From the NCBI GenBank assembly GCA_947504045.1, contig CANNFY010000001.1:992001-1056000 (forward strand): 64,000 nt of DNA. Reading direction: 5' to 3'. This document shows positions 25,564-34,070 of the stretch, one piece after another. Each line of letters starts with the position of its first letter. Within the stretch, counting starts at the first letter, position 1. Below the pieces are notes generated by a model, which was given only the letters and a program-made list of their open reading frames with translations, was not told the DNA's origin and did no database searches. Source of the DNA: an uncultured Maribacter sp. GTDB taxonomy: Bacteria > Bacteroidota > Bacteroidia > Flavobacteriales > Flavobacteriaceae. The position numbers and the translations under genes were made by a program.

Positions 25564-26430
25564 TTATGCTCTTCTTTTAAAATAACCTAATAATTTTTTT
25601 ACATAGCTTTCGTCAACCCTACTGCTTAATACACCACAACCAGATTTAGCAAATGTAGTTGTAAAGTAATTTACTTGTTCTTTGTAAAAATTAGTATAAG
25701 CCTGACGTACTTTTTTAGATTGGGTGTTTACCAATCTAATAGCTCCAGTTTCTGCATCTTGCATTTGTACCATACCTAAATTTGGAATGGTTTCTTCTCT
25801 TTCATCATAAATTCTTATACCAGTAACATCATGCTTATTACCTACAATTTTTAATGTTTTTTCATAGTCGTTTGCTATAAAATCTGAAAGCACAAAAATA
25901 ATTGCTTTCTTTTTCATAACATTAGATACGTATTTTAAAGCTTCTGAAATATTAGTTTTAGTACTTTTTGGTTGAAATTCTAGGAGTTCTCTAATTATTC
26001 TTAGTACGTGTGTTTTTCCTTTTTTTGGAGGAATAAAAAGTTCTACTTCATCTGTAAATAAAACCACACCAACTTTATCATTATTCTGTAGTGCGGAAAA
26101 AGCAAGAGTTGCAGAAATTTCTGTAATAATTTCTTTTTTAAATTGGTTGTTTGATCCAAAGTGTTCAGAACCACTAACATCTACCATAAGCATCATGGTA
26201 AGTTCACGCTCTTCTTCAAAAACTTTTACAAAGGGCTCATTGTATCTTGCAGTTACATTCCAGTCTATACTACGAACATCGTCTCCAAATTGATATTGGC
26301 GTACTTCACTAAAAGTCATACCACGACCTTTAAAGGTAGAGTGGTATTCTCCTCCAAAAATATGGTCAGAAAGACGCCTGGTCTTTATTTCAATTTTACG
26401 AACCTTTTTTAGTAACTCTTTAGTATCCAT
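25564..26430 (-). CDS. DUF58 (VWA-like) protein
   Basis: A cytoplasmic protein of the DUF58 family (288 aa), typically encoded next to a MoxR ATPase. Seen: the family signature around GMTFSEVRQYQFGDD-VRSIDWNVTAR (about 35-62) and a VWA-type core with DVSGSE. The usual model is a MoxR substrate or adaptor, by analogy with chelatase-like MoxR/VWA pairs. It sits between moxR (66 bp upstream) and the 552-residue gene (6 bp downstream). Confidence 0.92.
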   Translation of the reverse strand: MDTKELLKKVRKIEIKTRRLSDHIFGGEYHSTFKGRGMTFSEVRQYQFGDDVRSIDWNVTARYNEPFVKVFEEERELTMMLMVDVSGSEHFGSNNQFKKEIITEISATLAFSALQNNDKVGVVLFTDEVELFIPPKKGKTHVLRIIRELLEFQPKSTKTNISEALKYVSNVMKKKAIIFVLSDFIANDYEKTLKIVGNKHDVTGIRIYDEREETIPNLGMVQMQDAETGAIRLVNTQSKKVRQAYTNFYKEQVNYFTTTFAKSGCGVLSSRVDESYVKKLLGYFKRRA

Positions 26431-26496
26431 TTTAATTAAGTAAACAGTGTTAAGTAAATTACGGGGGCTAAATGTATAACCGCTAACTGTTAACTT

Positions 26497-27498
26497 TTAA
26501 GGTACTTCTACCTCATTTATAATTTTATTAATTATATCTTCAGAAGTAATGTTTTCTGCTTCTGCTTCATAAGTAATTCCAATACGGTGTCTTAAAACGT
26601 CATGTACAACCGCTCTTACATCTTCAGGAACAACATAACCTCTTCTTTTAATAAAAGCATAGCATTTAGAGGCTGTACCAAGGTTTATACTACCTCTTGG
26701 TGAGGCTCCAAAATTAATTAATGGTTTAAGACTTTCTAGGTTATATTTTTCTGGATAACGTGTAGCAAAAATAATATCTAAGATATATTTTTCTATTTTC
26801 TCATCCATATAAACTTCTCTAACTGCTTTTTGTGCACTTAAAATTTGGTCTACACTTACTACAGGCTTTACTTCTTCGTATTTACCCAATAAGTTTTGGC
26901 GCATTACCATTTGCTCCTCATTCATTTTAGGGTAATCTATTACTGTTTTTAGCATAAAACGGTCTACCTGTGCTTCTGGTAAAGGATAGGTTCCTTCTTG
27001 TTCTACAGGGTTTTGGGTAGCCATTACTAAAAATGGTTTTTCTAAAACAAATGTTTGATCACCAATAGTAACTTGTTTTTCTTGCATGGCCTCTAAAAGA
27101 GCCGATTGTACTTTTGCAGGAGCACGGTTAATTTCATCTGCCAATACAAAATTTGCAAATATTGGACCTTTCTTAATAGAAAAGTCATTTAGTTTCATAT
27201 TGTAGATCATAGTACCAACCACATCGGCAGGTAATAAATCTGGTGTAAATTGTATTCTACTAAAACTTCCTTTTACAGCTTTAGATAATGTATTTATAGC
27301 AAGTGTTTTTGCTAATCCAGGAACACCTTCTAATAAAATATGGCCTCGGCCTAATAGACCAATTAATAGCCTTTCTATCATATGTTTTTGACCTACAATC
27401 ACCTTATTCATTTCTGCAATAAGAAGATCTATAAAAGCACTTTCTTGAGCAATTTTCTCGTTCACTGCGCTAATGTCTACCGTGGTATTTTCTTCCAT
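26497..27498 (-). CDS. MoxR-type AAA+ ATPase
   Basis: The first gene of the Bat operon. The 333-residue AAA+ protein has the Walker A motif GVPGLAKT, Walker B with FVLADEINRAP, and sensor elements ATQNPVEQEGTYPLPEAQVDRFM and FGASPRGSINLG. MoxR proteins act as chaperone-like ATPases for VWA-containing complexes. About 250 bp of gene-free DNA upstream (27499-27746) is divergent from the SDR gene and must hold both promoters; I see no distinct motif there apart from a short GAGG/CCTC stem. Confidence 0.95.
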   Translation of the reverse strand: MEENTTVDISAVNEKIAQESAFIDLLIAEMNKVIVGQKHMIERLLIGLLGRGHILLEGVPGLAKTLAINTLSKAVKGSFSRIQFTPDLLPADVVGTMIYNMKLNDFSIKKGPIFANFVLADEINRAPAKVQSALLEAMQEKQVTIGDQTFVLEKPFLVMATQNPVEQEGTYPLPEAQVDRFMLKTVIDYPKMNEEQMVMRQNLLGKYEEVKPVVSVDQILSAQKAVREVYMDEKIEKYILDIIFATRYPEKYNLESLKPLINFGASPRGSINLGTASKCYAFIKRRGYVVPEDVRAVVHDVLRHRIGITYEAEAENITSEDIINKIINEVEVP

Positions 27499-27746
27499 AG
27501 AACTATGTATATATTGTATTTATCTAATAATTTTTTTTAACAGAAGTGCAAATTGAAAATTTATTACTTGTTTAGCTGTTAACAATTGGTTAAAAAATGA
27601 GGTAAACCCCTCTTTTTATGAAGATTTTAAGTCATTTCTTTTTATTTTCACTTCTTAGGTTACTGTTGTTAATCTTTATAATTGTTTTTCAATCTTATTG
27701 AAGAGCTTATTTAGTGTTAAATAGAGGATAAATATAAACTTATAAA

Positions 27747-28502
27747 ATGAATAAAACAGCCTTAATAACTGGAGCAACTAGTGGAATTGGCAAGGCTACC
27801 GCATATGCCTTTGCTGAACAAGGAATTAATATTATTATTTGTGGACGAAGAAAGGAAAGGTTAGAAGAGATACAAAACACTTTAAGCAAAAAAGTTAAAG
27901 TACATATACTTTCTTTTGATATAAGAGATAAAGCTGCTGTGCAGAATGCAATTAATACCTTACCAGAAGATTTTTGTAAGATTGATATTTTAATAAATAA
28001 TGCAGGAAACGCACATGGTTTAGAACCTATACAAGATGGAAATATTGACGATTGGGATGCCATGTTAGATATAAATGTAAAAGGATTACTCTATATTTCT
28101 AAGGCAATTATTCCCATAATGATTGCTAATAAAAAAGGGCACATTATTAATATTGGGTCTACAGCTGGTAAAGAAGTGTATCCTAACGGTAATGTTTATT
28201 GTGCAAGTAAACATGCGGTAGATGCTTTAAACCAAGGAATGAGAATAGATCTTAATAAACATGGTATTAAAGTTGGAGCCATAAACCCAGGTTTAGTAGA
28301 AACAGAATTTAGTAACGTACGTTTTAAAGGCGATACAGAAAAAGCAAATACTGTTTATAAAGGATTTACACCTTTAAAACCAGAAGATATTGCAGACCTT
28401 ATTCTTTTTACGGTTACACGCCCTTATCATGTTAATATTGCAGATTTAGTAGTAATGCCAACAGCGCAAGCAAGTAGTACAATGGTGAATAAAAAACAAT
28501 GA
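27747..28502 (+). CDS. Short-chain dehydrogenase/reductase (YdfG-like)
   Basis: A classical SDR (251 aa), NAD(P)-dependent, cytoplasmic. Seen: the nucleotide loop TGATSGIGKAT (about 7-17), NNAGN, a catalytic Ser in NIGSTAGKE and the YCASKHA Tyr/Lys pair. The C-terminus ADLVVMPTAQA resembles 3-hydroxy acid (serine) dehydrogenases of the YdfG group, but the substrate is not certain. Its stop overlaps the next start by four bases (ATGA), so the SDR and the AlbA_2 protein are translated together. Confidence 0.9.
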   Translation: MNKTALITGATSGIGKATAYAFAEQGINIIICGRRKERLEEIQNTLSKKVKVHILSFDIRDKAAVQNAINTLPEDFCKIDILINNAGNAHGLEPIQDGNIDDWDAMLDINVKGLLYISKAIIPIMIANKKGHIINIGSTAGKEVYPNGNVYCASKHAVDALNQGMRIDLNKHGIKVGAINPGLVETEFSNVRFKGDTEKANTVYKGFTPLKPEDIADLILFTVTRPYHVNIADLVVMPTAQASSTMVNKKQ

Positions 28503-29638
28503 TTAATAAGAGGCTATTAGTAAAAAATCTTCTTGCCCATAACGATGAAAATAGTTTTTACGATAAAAAACGTTTCATAAATATTGGAGAAAAAGAAGGC
28601 AAAGGCAAGTTTTTAAAACACGTTTGCGCCTTAGCTAATAGTAACCCTAACAACAATTCTTTTATAGTAATTGGTGTTGAGGATGAGGATAATAAAATTG
28701 TAGGAGTAGATTTTTTTGATGATAGTAAAATACAAAACCTAGTTAATGCCTATTTAGATAATCCGCCAATTATTACTTATGAAAATATACCATTTCCGCA
28801 TTTACCAGAAGGTAAAGTAGTGGGTTTAGTTACCGTTTCTTCTAACGGTAAAGTTTGTTCTTTAAGAAAGAATATTTGGAAATATTACGGGGGATCTGTT
28901 TTTTTTAGAGAGGGTAGTATAAGTTTACCTAAGGTTTATGATATAGAATTAGTAGACCATAACTCAGATACCGTTGCAACTATAGAAAAACATGCCAAAA
29001 ACAATATAGAGTTAACACTAGATGGGGTTATAGATTTTATAAATAATAGGCATAAAGATCTAGAAAGTAATTACAAGGTTTTTAAAGAACAGTTTGTAGT
29101 TTGTTGGGCCGGAAATACGAAAAGAGTAAAAGGGCAAACCTATTTTTCAAGAGTAGATATAGAGTTAATTAACGAACAAGTAAAATTATTTTATTCTACC
29201 CTAGACGAAGTTACAATTACCTACACTAACGATTCTTTTACAACTACAGAGTATGTACAATTAGGTTTAGGAAAAAAAGTAAAATACTATCCGTTAGAAA
29301 AAGTAACCATAGCATTTAACGATAATGGTAAATATGTAATAAAAAGCGAATTAATATTTAATCCGCCTCAGTATAATAAACAAGACTTGTATCATACGTA
29401 CAATACAAACAATACTTTGCTAGCAAAAATTAATAAAGGTATTCCACTACAAACAACAGAGCAAAAAGACCTAAAGTTTTTACCTGCCACATATTTAATT
29501 TGCTTTTTAAATGGTTTTAAAGAAGCTAAAGAAAGAATGGAAAACGCTAGACCATTACTAAAAAAAACGGACCGAAAAGTTTATAATGAGCTTAAAGCAT
29601 CTTTACGAATATTGCGTAAAGTACAATATAATACCTAA
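28499..29638 (+). CDS. ATP-binding protein with AlbA_2 (Schlafen-type) domain
   Basis: A 379-residue protein whose N-terminal part (about 10-140) carries the AlbA_2/Schlafen-like module found in many putative transcriptional regulators and some defence proteins (pattern F-IVIGVEDEDNKIVGVD and F-REGS). The C-terminal two thirds are not assigned. It begins inside the SDR gene's stop codon and its own stop overlaps that of the convergent kinase gene. No defence-island genes surround it, so a plain regulatory role is as likely as anything else. Confidence 0.75.
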   Translation: MINKRLLVKNLLAHNDENSFYDKKRFINIGEKEGKGKFLKHVCALANSNPNNNSFIVIGVEDEDNKIVGVDFFDDSKIQNLVNAYLDNPPIITYENIPFPHLPEGKVVGLVTVSSNGKVCSLRKNIWKYYGGSVFFREGSISLPKVYDIELVDHNSDTVATIEKHAKNNIELTLDGVIDFINNRHKDLESNYKVFKEQFVVCWAGNTKRVKGQTYFSRVDIELINEQVKLFYSTLDEVTITYTNDSFTTTEYVQLGLGKKVKYYPLEKVTIAFNDNGKYVIKSELIFNPPQYNKQDLYHTYNTNNTLLAKINKGIPLQTTEQKDLKFLPATYLICFLNGFKEAKERMENARPLLKKTDRKVYNELKASLRILRKVQYNT

Positions 29639-30582
29639 GATTTAAATATATCTTCATGTTTTGGTAAAGAAGAAATAGCACCATACCCCGTTGTGCTTAA
29701 AGCGCCTGCAATATTTGCATTAGTTACCATTTTAGACAAAACATTAAAATTATCCATAGCATCAGAAATAAGGTCTTTACATGCTAATTGGTATAATAAA
29801 CAGCCAATAAAAGCATCACCTGCTCCAGTAGTATCTAAAGTTTTAACCATTATGCTAGGTATGGTTTGTTGTTTATTAATTGTACTAAGTAGAGTTCCTT
29901 TTTTTCCTAAAGTAATAGTTATAACTTCTGCACCAATTTCATGTAAAAAATAACAACAATCTATTGGGTTAGTTTCACCAGAAAGTAATTGTGCTTCTTC
30001 TAAACTAAATTTACATAAATGCGCCTTTTGAATAAATGGCATGCATTTTTTTTGAAAAACGTCGGTTAAACCATTCCATAAATCTCTTCTATAATTAGGG
30101 TCAAAACTTATAAAAGAGTTTTGCGTAAGCGCATCAAAAAAATACCTATTGTAAGCATCTTCTAAATTACCACCTAATAAAGCTGTTGCAGCACCAAAAT
30201 GAACAATGTTATCGGCAAATTCTTTTTTAATAGAAGAATCATATTTTAAATTTTCATCTGCCCCTCTACTAAAAACAAAATCGCGTTCTCCATCCTCATC
30301 TAAAGACACAAATGCAAGAGTAGTAAATGCATTATTCCTTTGTGCAAGTGACGTATCAACATTATTACCCTTAAGAACATCAATTAAATACGTTCCGAAA
30401 GAATCTTCCCCAACACAACCAATAAATTTACTTAATCCGCCAAGTTTACTAATGGCACACGCAACATTGGCAGGAGCTCCTCCAGGGTTTTTTGAAAATT
30501 CCATTGCCTTACCTAAATTATTTTTTTCTGTTTTAGCAATAAAATCTATTAACAACTCTCCTATACAGAATACTTTTTTCAT
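29635..30582 (-). CDS. Fructokinase-like PfkB carbohydrate kinase
   Basis: A second ribokinase-family kinase in the window (315 aa). Seen: the N-terminal GELLIDF and GG-PANVACAISKLGG substrate motifs and the C-terminal DTTGAGDAFIGCLL. The ELLIDF start and the overall pattern fit bacterial fructokinases and related hexokinases; fructose as the substrate is inferred. No sugar transporter or hydrolase is adjacent. It is convergent with the AlbA_2 gene (stops overlap by a few bases). Confidence 0.87.
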   Translation of the reverse strand: MKKVFCIGELLIDFIAKTEKNNLGKAMEFSKNPGGAPANVACAISKLGGLSKFIGCVGEDSFGTYLIDVLKGNNVDTSLAQRNNAFTTLAFVSLDEDGERDFVFSRGADENLKYDSSIKKEFADNIVHFGAATALLGGNLEDAYNRYFFDALTQNSFISFDPNYRRDLWNGLTDVFQKKCMPFIQKAHLCKFSLEEAQLLSGETNPIDCCYFLHEIGAEVITITLGKKGTLLSTINKQQTIPSIMVKTLDTTGAGDAFIGCLLYQLACKDLISDAMDNFNVLSKMVTNANIAGALSTTGYGAISSLPKHEDIFKS

Positions 30583-30744
30583 TTTATTTTTCTGGTTATG
30601 CTAAGGTAGTTAGAAAAAATTGCTTCTTAATTATTAAGGGTAATTAAATAAGAAATGTATATTCTATGTAATGTAGGAGTTAAAAAAAGGTTTTTTAAAC
30701 GGTTATTTTATGGTATTCCTGTTGATAATAACGATTTTTGTATA

Positions 30745-31470
30745 ATGAGAACACTAGTAATTGGAGATATACATTCTGGCTTAAAAGCATTACAACAAGT
30801 TTTAAAAAAAGCAGAAGTAACTACTAAAGACACTTTAATTTTTTTAGGAGACTATGTAGATGGTTGGAGCGAGGCTGCAGAAACAGTAGCTTTTTTAATA
30901 GACTTACAAAGTACCCACAAATGTATTTTTTTAAGAGGAAACCATGATGAGCTTTGTTACGATTGGCTTACAAAAGAAGAACATAATCCTGTATGGTTAC
31001 AACATGGCGGCACGGCTACTTCTACGTCTTATGCTAAGGTTACAGAAGAAGTGAAAAAACAGCATATAAAATTTTACGAAGGCTTAAAAAATTATTATTT
31101 AGATAAAGAAAACAGACTTTTTCTTCATGCTGGTTTTACAAATTTAAAAGGAATAGAACACGAATATTTTACAAAAACCTTTTACTGGGACCGCACATTA
31201 TGGGAATTGGCGGTTTCTTTAAATCCAGATTTAAAAAAAGAAGACACAAATTACCCAGCACGGTTAAAAAATTACAAAGAAATATATATTGGGCACACAC
31301 CAGTAACAAGAATGGGTAAAACTATACCCCAGAATTTTGCAAATGTTTGGAATATAGATACAGGAGCTGCATTTAAAGGACCGCTTACAATTATAGATAT
31401 AGATAGTAAGAAAATATGGCAAAGTAACCCAGTTTACACATTTTATCCTTCAGAAAAGGGTAGAAATTAA
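30745..31470 (+). CDS. Serine/threonine-type metallophosphatase
   Basis: A small PPP-family phosphatase with a di-metal site (241 aa). Seen: the three family motifs GDIHSG, GDYVDGW and GNHDELCYDW. A longer frame to 30655 adds 30 residues unlike the family, so the ATG at 30745 (MRTLVIGDIHSG) is chosen. Such proteins include Ser/Thr phosphatases and diadenosine tetraphosphatases (ApaH-like); the substrate is unknown. Transcribed between a divergent kinase and the desaturase. Confidence 0.85.
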   Translation: MRTLVIGDIHSGLKALQQVLKKAEVTTKDTLIFLGDYVDGWSEAAETVAFLIDLQSTHKCIFLRGNHDELCYDWLTKEEHNPVWLQHGGTATSTSYAKVTEEVKKQHIKFYEGLKNYYLDKENRLFLHAGFTNLKGIEHEYFTKTFYWDRTLWELAVSLNPDLKKEDTNYPARLKNYKEIYIGHTPVTRMGKTIPQNFANVWNIDTGAAFKGPLTIIDIDSKKIWQSNPVYTFYPSEKGRN

Positions 31471-31534
31471 AAATAGATGTAATTTTAGGCGTAAAAACAC
31501 TATATTATTGACGAACTTTGCAAAAAAATAATTT

Positions 31535-32530
31535 ATGTCTGAAAAAAATATAAGGTTAGAAGTTATGCAGGCCATAGAACATAAAGTAGAAGGCTTTATA
31601 GATTCTTTTCTTATTCCTATTGAGGAAATTTGGCAACCAACAGACTTTTTACCAGATTCACAAAGTGATAACTTTTTAGAATCTGTAAAACAATTACGTG
31701 AAGAATCTAAAGAATTAGGATACGATTTTTGGGTTACAATGGTAGCCGATACTATAACAGAAGAAGCATTACCAACATATGAGTCTTGGTTAATGGATGT
31801 AGAAGGTATAAACCAACACGAGGGTAAAACAAATGGTTGGTCTAAATGGGTACGCGCTTGGACAGGTGAAGAAAATAGACACGGAGATGTTTTAAACAAA
31901 TATTTATACTTATCTGGAAGAGTTAATATGCGTGAAGTAGAAATTACCACGCAACACTTATTATCGGACGGTTTTGATATTGGTACAGATAGAGACCCTT
32001 ATAAAAACTTTGTATATACCTCTTTTCAAGAATTAGCTACAAATATATCGCACAAACGTGTAGGACAAATGGCTAAGAAAAAAGGAAATGCACTTTTAGG
32101 TAAAATGTGTACTATTATTGCTGGTGATGAAATGAGACACCATCTGGCGTATAGAGAATTTGTTAAAACTATTTTATCAGAAGATCCTTCTGGTATGATG
32201 ATCGCTTTTGCAGATATGATGAAGCAAAAGATTGTAATGCCAGCTCATTTTCTTAGAGAATCTGGTGGGAGTATAGGAACAGCTTTTGAGAATTTTTCTA
32301 ACTGTGCACAACGTTTAGGGGTTTACACTGCCCATGATTATATAGAAATTTTAAAGAAACTTAATAGCTATTGGGAAATAGACACTGTAAGGTCTTTAAA
32401 TGATGAAGCGCAAAAAGCAAGAGATTATTTAATGAAATTACCAGCTCGTTTGCTACGTATTTCTGAAAGAATGAAATTTCCGGAAGACCAATATCATTTT
32501 AAATGGGTAGAGGCCAACGGTAGGTTATAA
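31535..32530 (+). CDS. Soluble acyl-ACP desaturase
   Basis: Introduces a double bond into acyl chains bound to acyl carrier protein, using a di-iron site and ferredoxin. The 331-residue protein has the first EENRHGD ligand motif, a second DEMRHH motif (about 198-203), and no membrane segments, unlike the membrane desaturases more common in bacteria. The plant stearoyl-ACP type and bacterial homologs share this layout. It makes the organism able to adjust membrane fluidity, useful in the cold. It is monocistronic and ends at a strong terminator. Confidence 0.9.
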   Translation: MSEKNIRLEVMQAIEHKVEGFIDSFLIPIEEIWQPTDFLPDSQSDNFLESVKQLREESKELGYDFWVTMVADTITEEALPTYESWLMDVEGINQHEGKTNGWSKWVRAWTGEENRHGDVLNKYLYLSGRVNMREVEITTQHLLSDGFDIGTDRDPYKNFVYTSFQELATNISHKRVGQMAKKKGNALLGKMCTIIAGDEMRHHLAYREFVKTILSEDPSGMMIAFADMMKQKIVMPAHFLRESGGSIGTAFENFSNCAQRLGVYTAHDYIEILKKLNSYWEIDTVRSLNDEAQKARDYLMKLPARLLRISERMKFPEDQYHFKWVEANGRL

Positions 32531-32548
32531 TCTAATTATAAAATTTAA

Positions 32549-32584
32549 AAAAAGACCATCTTCTAATAGAGATGGTCTTTTTTT
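32549..32584 (+). terminator. Terminator after the desaturase gene
   Basis: AGACCATCT (32553-32561) and AGATGGTCT (32570-32578) form a stem with a 8-nt loop, followed by a run of T. The preceding A-run mirrors it. Confidence 0.85.
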
Positions 32585-32768
32585 TAGCTAAATATTAATA
32601 TAAATTTGAAAAAAAGAGGGTTTTTCTATCAATTTTATAAGGTGCTATTTTATAAAACCATAAGATTAAATTAAATAAGAAGTTTGTTTTAAATAGGGCC
32701 TATTTAAGTTGTAAGTTTTTACTTTCTAATATATTTTTAAGGCATATATATTCTCTATACTTAACAAT

Positions 32769-33392
32769 ATGATTTTCTTTAAAACTATACTTAAAACCTT
32801 TCTTTTTTGCGGATTATTTATTTCGTGTAATACTGCTAAATTCAACTATTTTTATGATGCTGGTAAGCATATAGATTTTAGTCATGGAAAATGGCTTATT
32901 AATAATAGTACTTCTAATTCTAAGGTATTTGATACAGAATTAAGAGAAAATTCAACAATACATTTTAAAGAAATACTGGGAGATTCTCTTTTTACAATAG
33001 ATGATATTAGACAAACTAAGTTATTAGGTAATACAATTAATTATAAGCTGTCGGAAAAGGAATTAATACAGTTAAAGAAAGATACTGATTGTGATTATAT
33101 TATTAATATAAAAGGCAATATTATAAATACTGCTGCAGGTAGCATTTATGTTCCAGTTAGTGGCGAAGATTATTATGCTACTAATGAGGCTTCCGTGGAG
33201 ATTATTATATATAATTTAAATACCCAAACATTAATTTCTTCTTCTCAAGCTTATGGTAAGCATACTGATGAAAGTTCAGATTTTGGTAATGAACCTTCTA
33301 TTCCTACTTTAAACTCAAGTGCACATAATATTATGTTAACAGCATGTAGAAGACTCATTAAAAAGTATGATAAGAACCGTTTAGATAAATAA
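32769..33392 (+). CDS. Hypothetical lipoprotein
   Basis: A 207-residue protein with a lipoprotein signal peptide: hydrophobic 6-18 and lipobox LFISC with Cys20. The mature part is a mixed alpha/beta domain with CDYIINIKGNIINTA and VEIIIYNLNTQTLISS segments, resembling small outer-membrane lipoproteins of unknown role. I recognise no family. It ends 1 bp before a shared bidirectional hairpin. The ATG at 32769 gives a good signal peptide. Confidence 0.75.
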   Translation: MIFFKTILKTFLFCGLFISCNTAKFNYFYDAGKHIDFSHGKWLINNSTSNSKVFDTELRENSTIHFKEILGDSLFTIDDIRQTKLLGNTINYKLSEKELIQLKKDTDCDYIINIKGNIINTAAGSIYVPVSGEDYYATNEASVEIIIYNLNTQTLISSSQAYGKHTDESSDFGNEPSIPTLNSSAHNIMLTACRRLIKKYDKNRLDK

Positions 33393-33427
33393 AAAAAGCC
33401 CAATCAATTTTTTTGATTGGGCTTTTT
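33393..33427. terminator. Bidirectional terminator between convergent genes
   Basis: AAAAAGCCCAATCAA and its reverse complement TTGATTGGGCTTTTT flank a short T-rich loop. It serves the lipoprotein gene on the plus strand and the HhH protein gene on the minus strand. Confidence 0.9.
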
Positions 33428-33443
33428 GTTGTTGGTTATTTAA

Positions 33444-34040
33444 TTATAATTTTCCGTGGTCATGTTCATCTTGCCATTTTGCAAGTTCTTTCCATTTTCC
33501 TTCGTAAGCCATCTTAGCTTGCATTGGCCATGATGCCGGATCGTGTATTTTGTAACGATCTCCACCACCATCTAATACTTTTTGACATTCTGCAACAGTA
33601 GCTTCAGATAATGCTTTCCAAGTTTTAATACCAGAGTCAATAAACATTCCAGATATTTTTGGTCCAATACCTTCCACAACTTTTAAATCATCTTGTTTTA
33701 TCTTTTTACCAAATGCAGCTTTAGCGGCTTCGGCATCAAACGGAATAGATGCAATTGCAGCACCAGCGGCAAAAGAAGATACAGCAGAAGCAGCTGGAGC
33801 GGCAGCTTTTGCAGATAATTTAAGATTACAAGCATCTAAATCTGCTTGTAACGAAGAACGTTTACTAATACAAGCGTCTAAATCAGCTTTTAATTTGGCG
33901 TTTTTATCTTCTAGTAATTTTAAATCAGCACTATTGTCAATTGTAGTTGTTTTTCCTTTTCCTATTAGATACCCTAAGTATGCACAAATTGCTCCTACTA
34001 ATAAAGGAATTAACCAGCACCATATATTTGAAAAATCCAT
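33444..34040 (-). CDS. Membrane-anchored coiled-coil protein with helix-hairpin-helix domain
   Basis: A 198-residue protein. Residues 5-24 are a membrane segment (WCWLIPLLVGAICAYLGYLIG). Residues about 35-75 form a coiled coil with repeated LKADLDAC/LQADLDAC units. A short Ala-rich linker (AAAPAASAVSSFAAGAAIAS) leads to a C-terminal domain (about 115-198) with the helix-hairpin-helix signature VVEGIGPKISGM and a conserved tail (SWPMQAKMAYEGKWKELA). This tail domain is seen in other bacterial membrane-linked HhH proteins; its ligand is unknown. The OmpA-domain gene lies 30 bp upstream, so the two are an operon. Confidence 0.75.
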   Translation of the reverse strand: MDFSNIWCWLIPLLVGAICAYLGYLIGKGKTTTIDNSADLKLLEDKNAKLKADLDACISKRSSLQADLDACNLKLSAKAAAPAASAVSSFAAGAAIASIPFDAEAAKAAFGKKIKQDDLKVVEGIGPKISGMFIDSGIKTWKALSEATVAECQKVLDGGGDRYKIHDPASWPMQAKMAYEGKWKELAKWQDEHDHGKL

Positions 34041-34070
34041 ATTTTTTAATTTTTTATTGTTATTTATTAT

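Noticed and set aside
28499-29638. AlbA_2 (Schlafen-type) protein as an anti-phage defence gene
   Set aside because: No other defence or mobile genes surround it; the domain is common in plain regulators.
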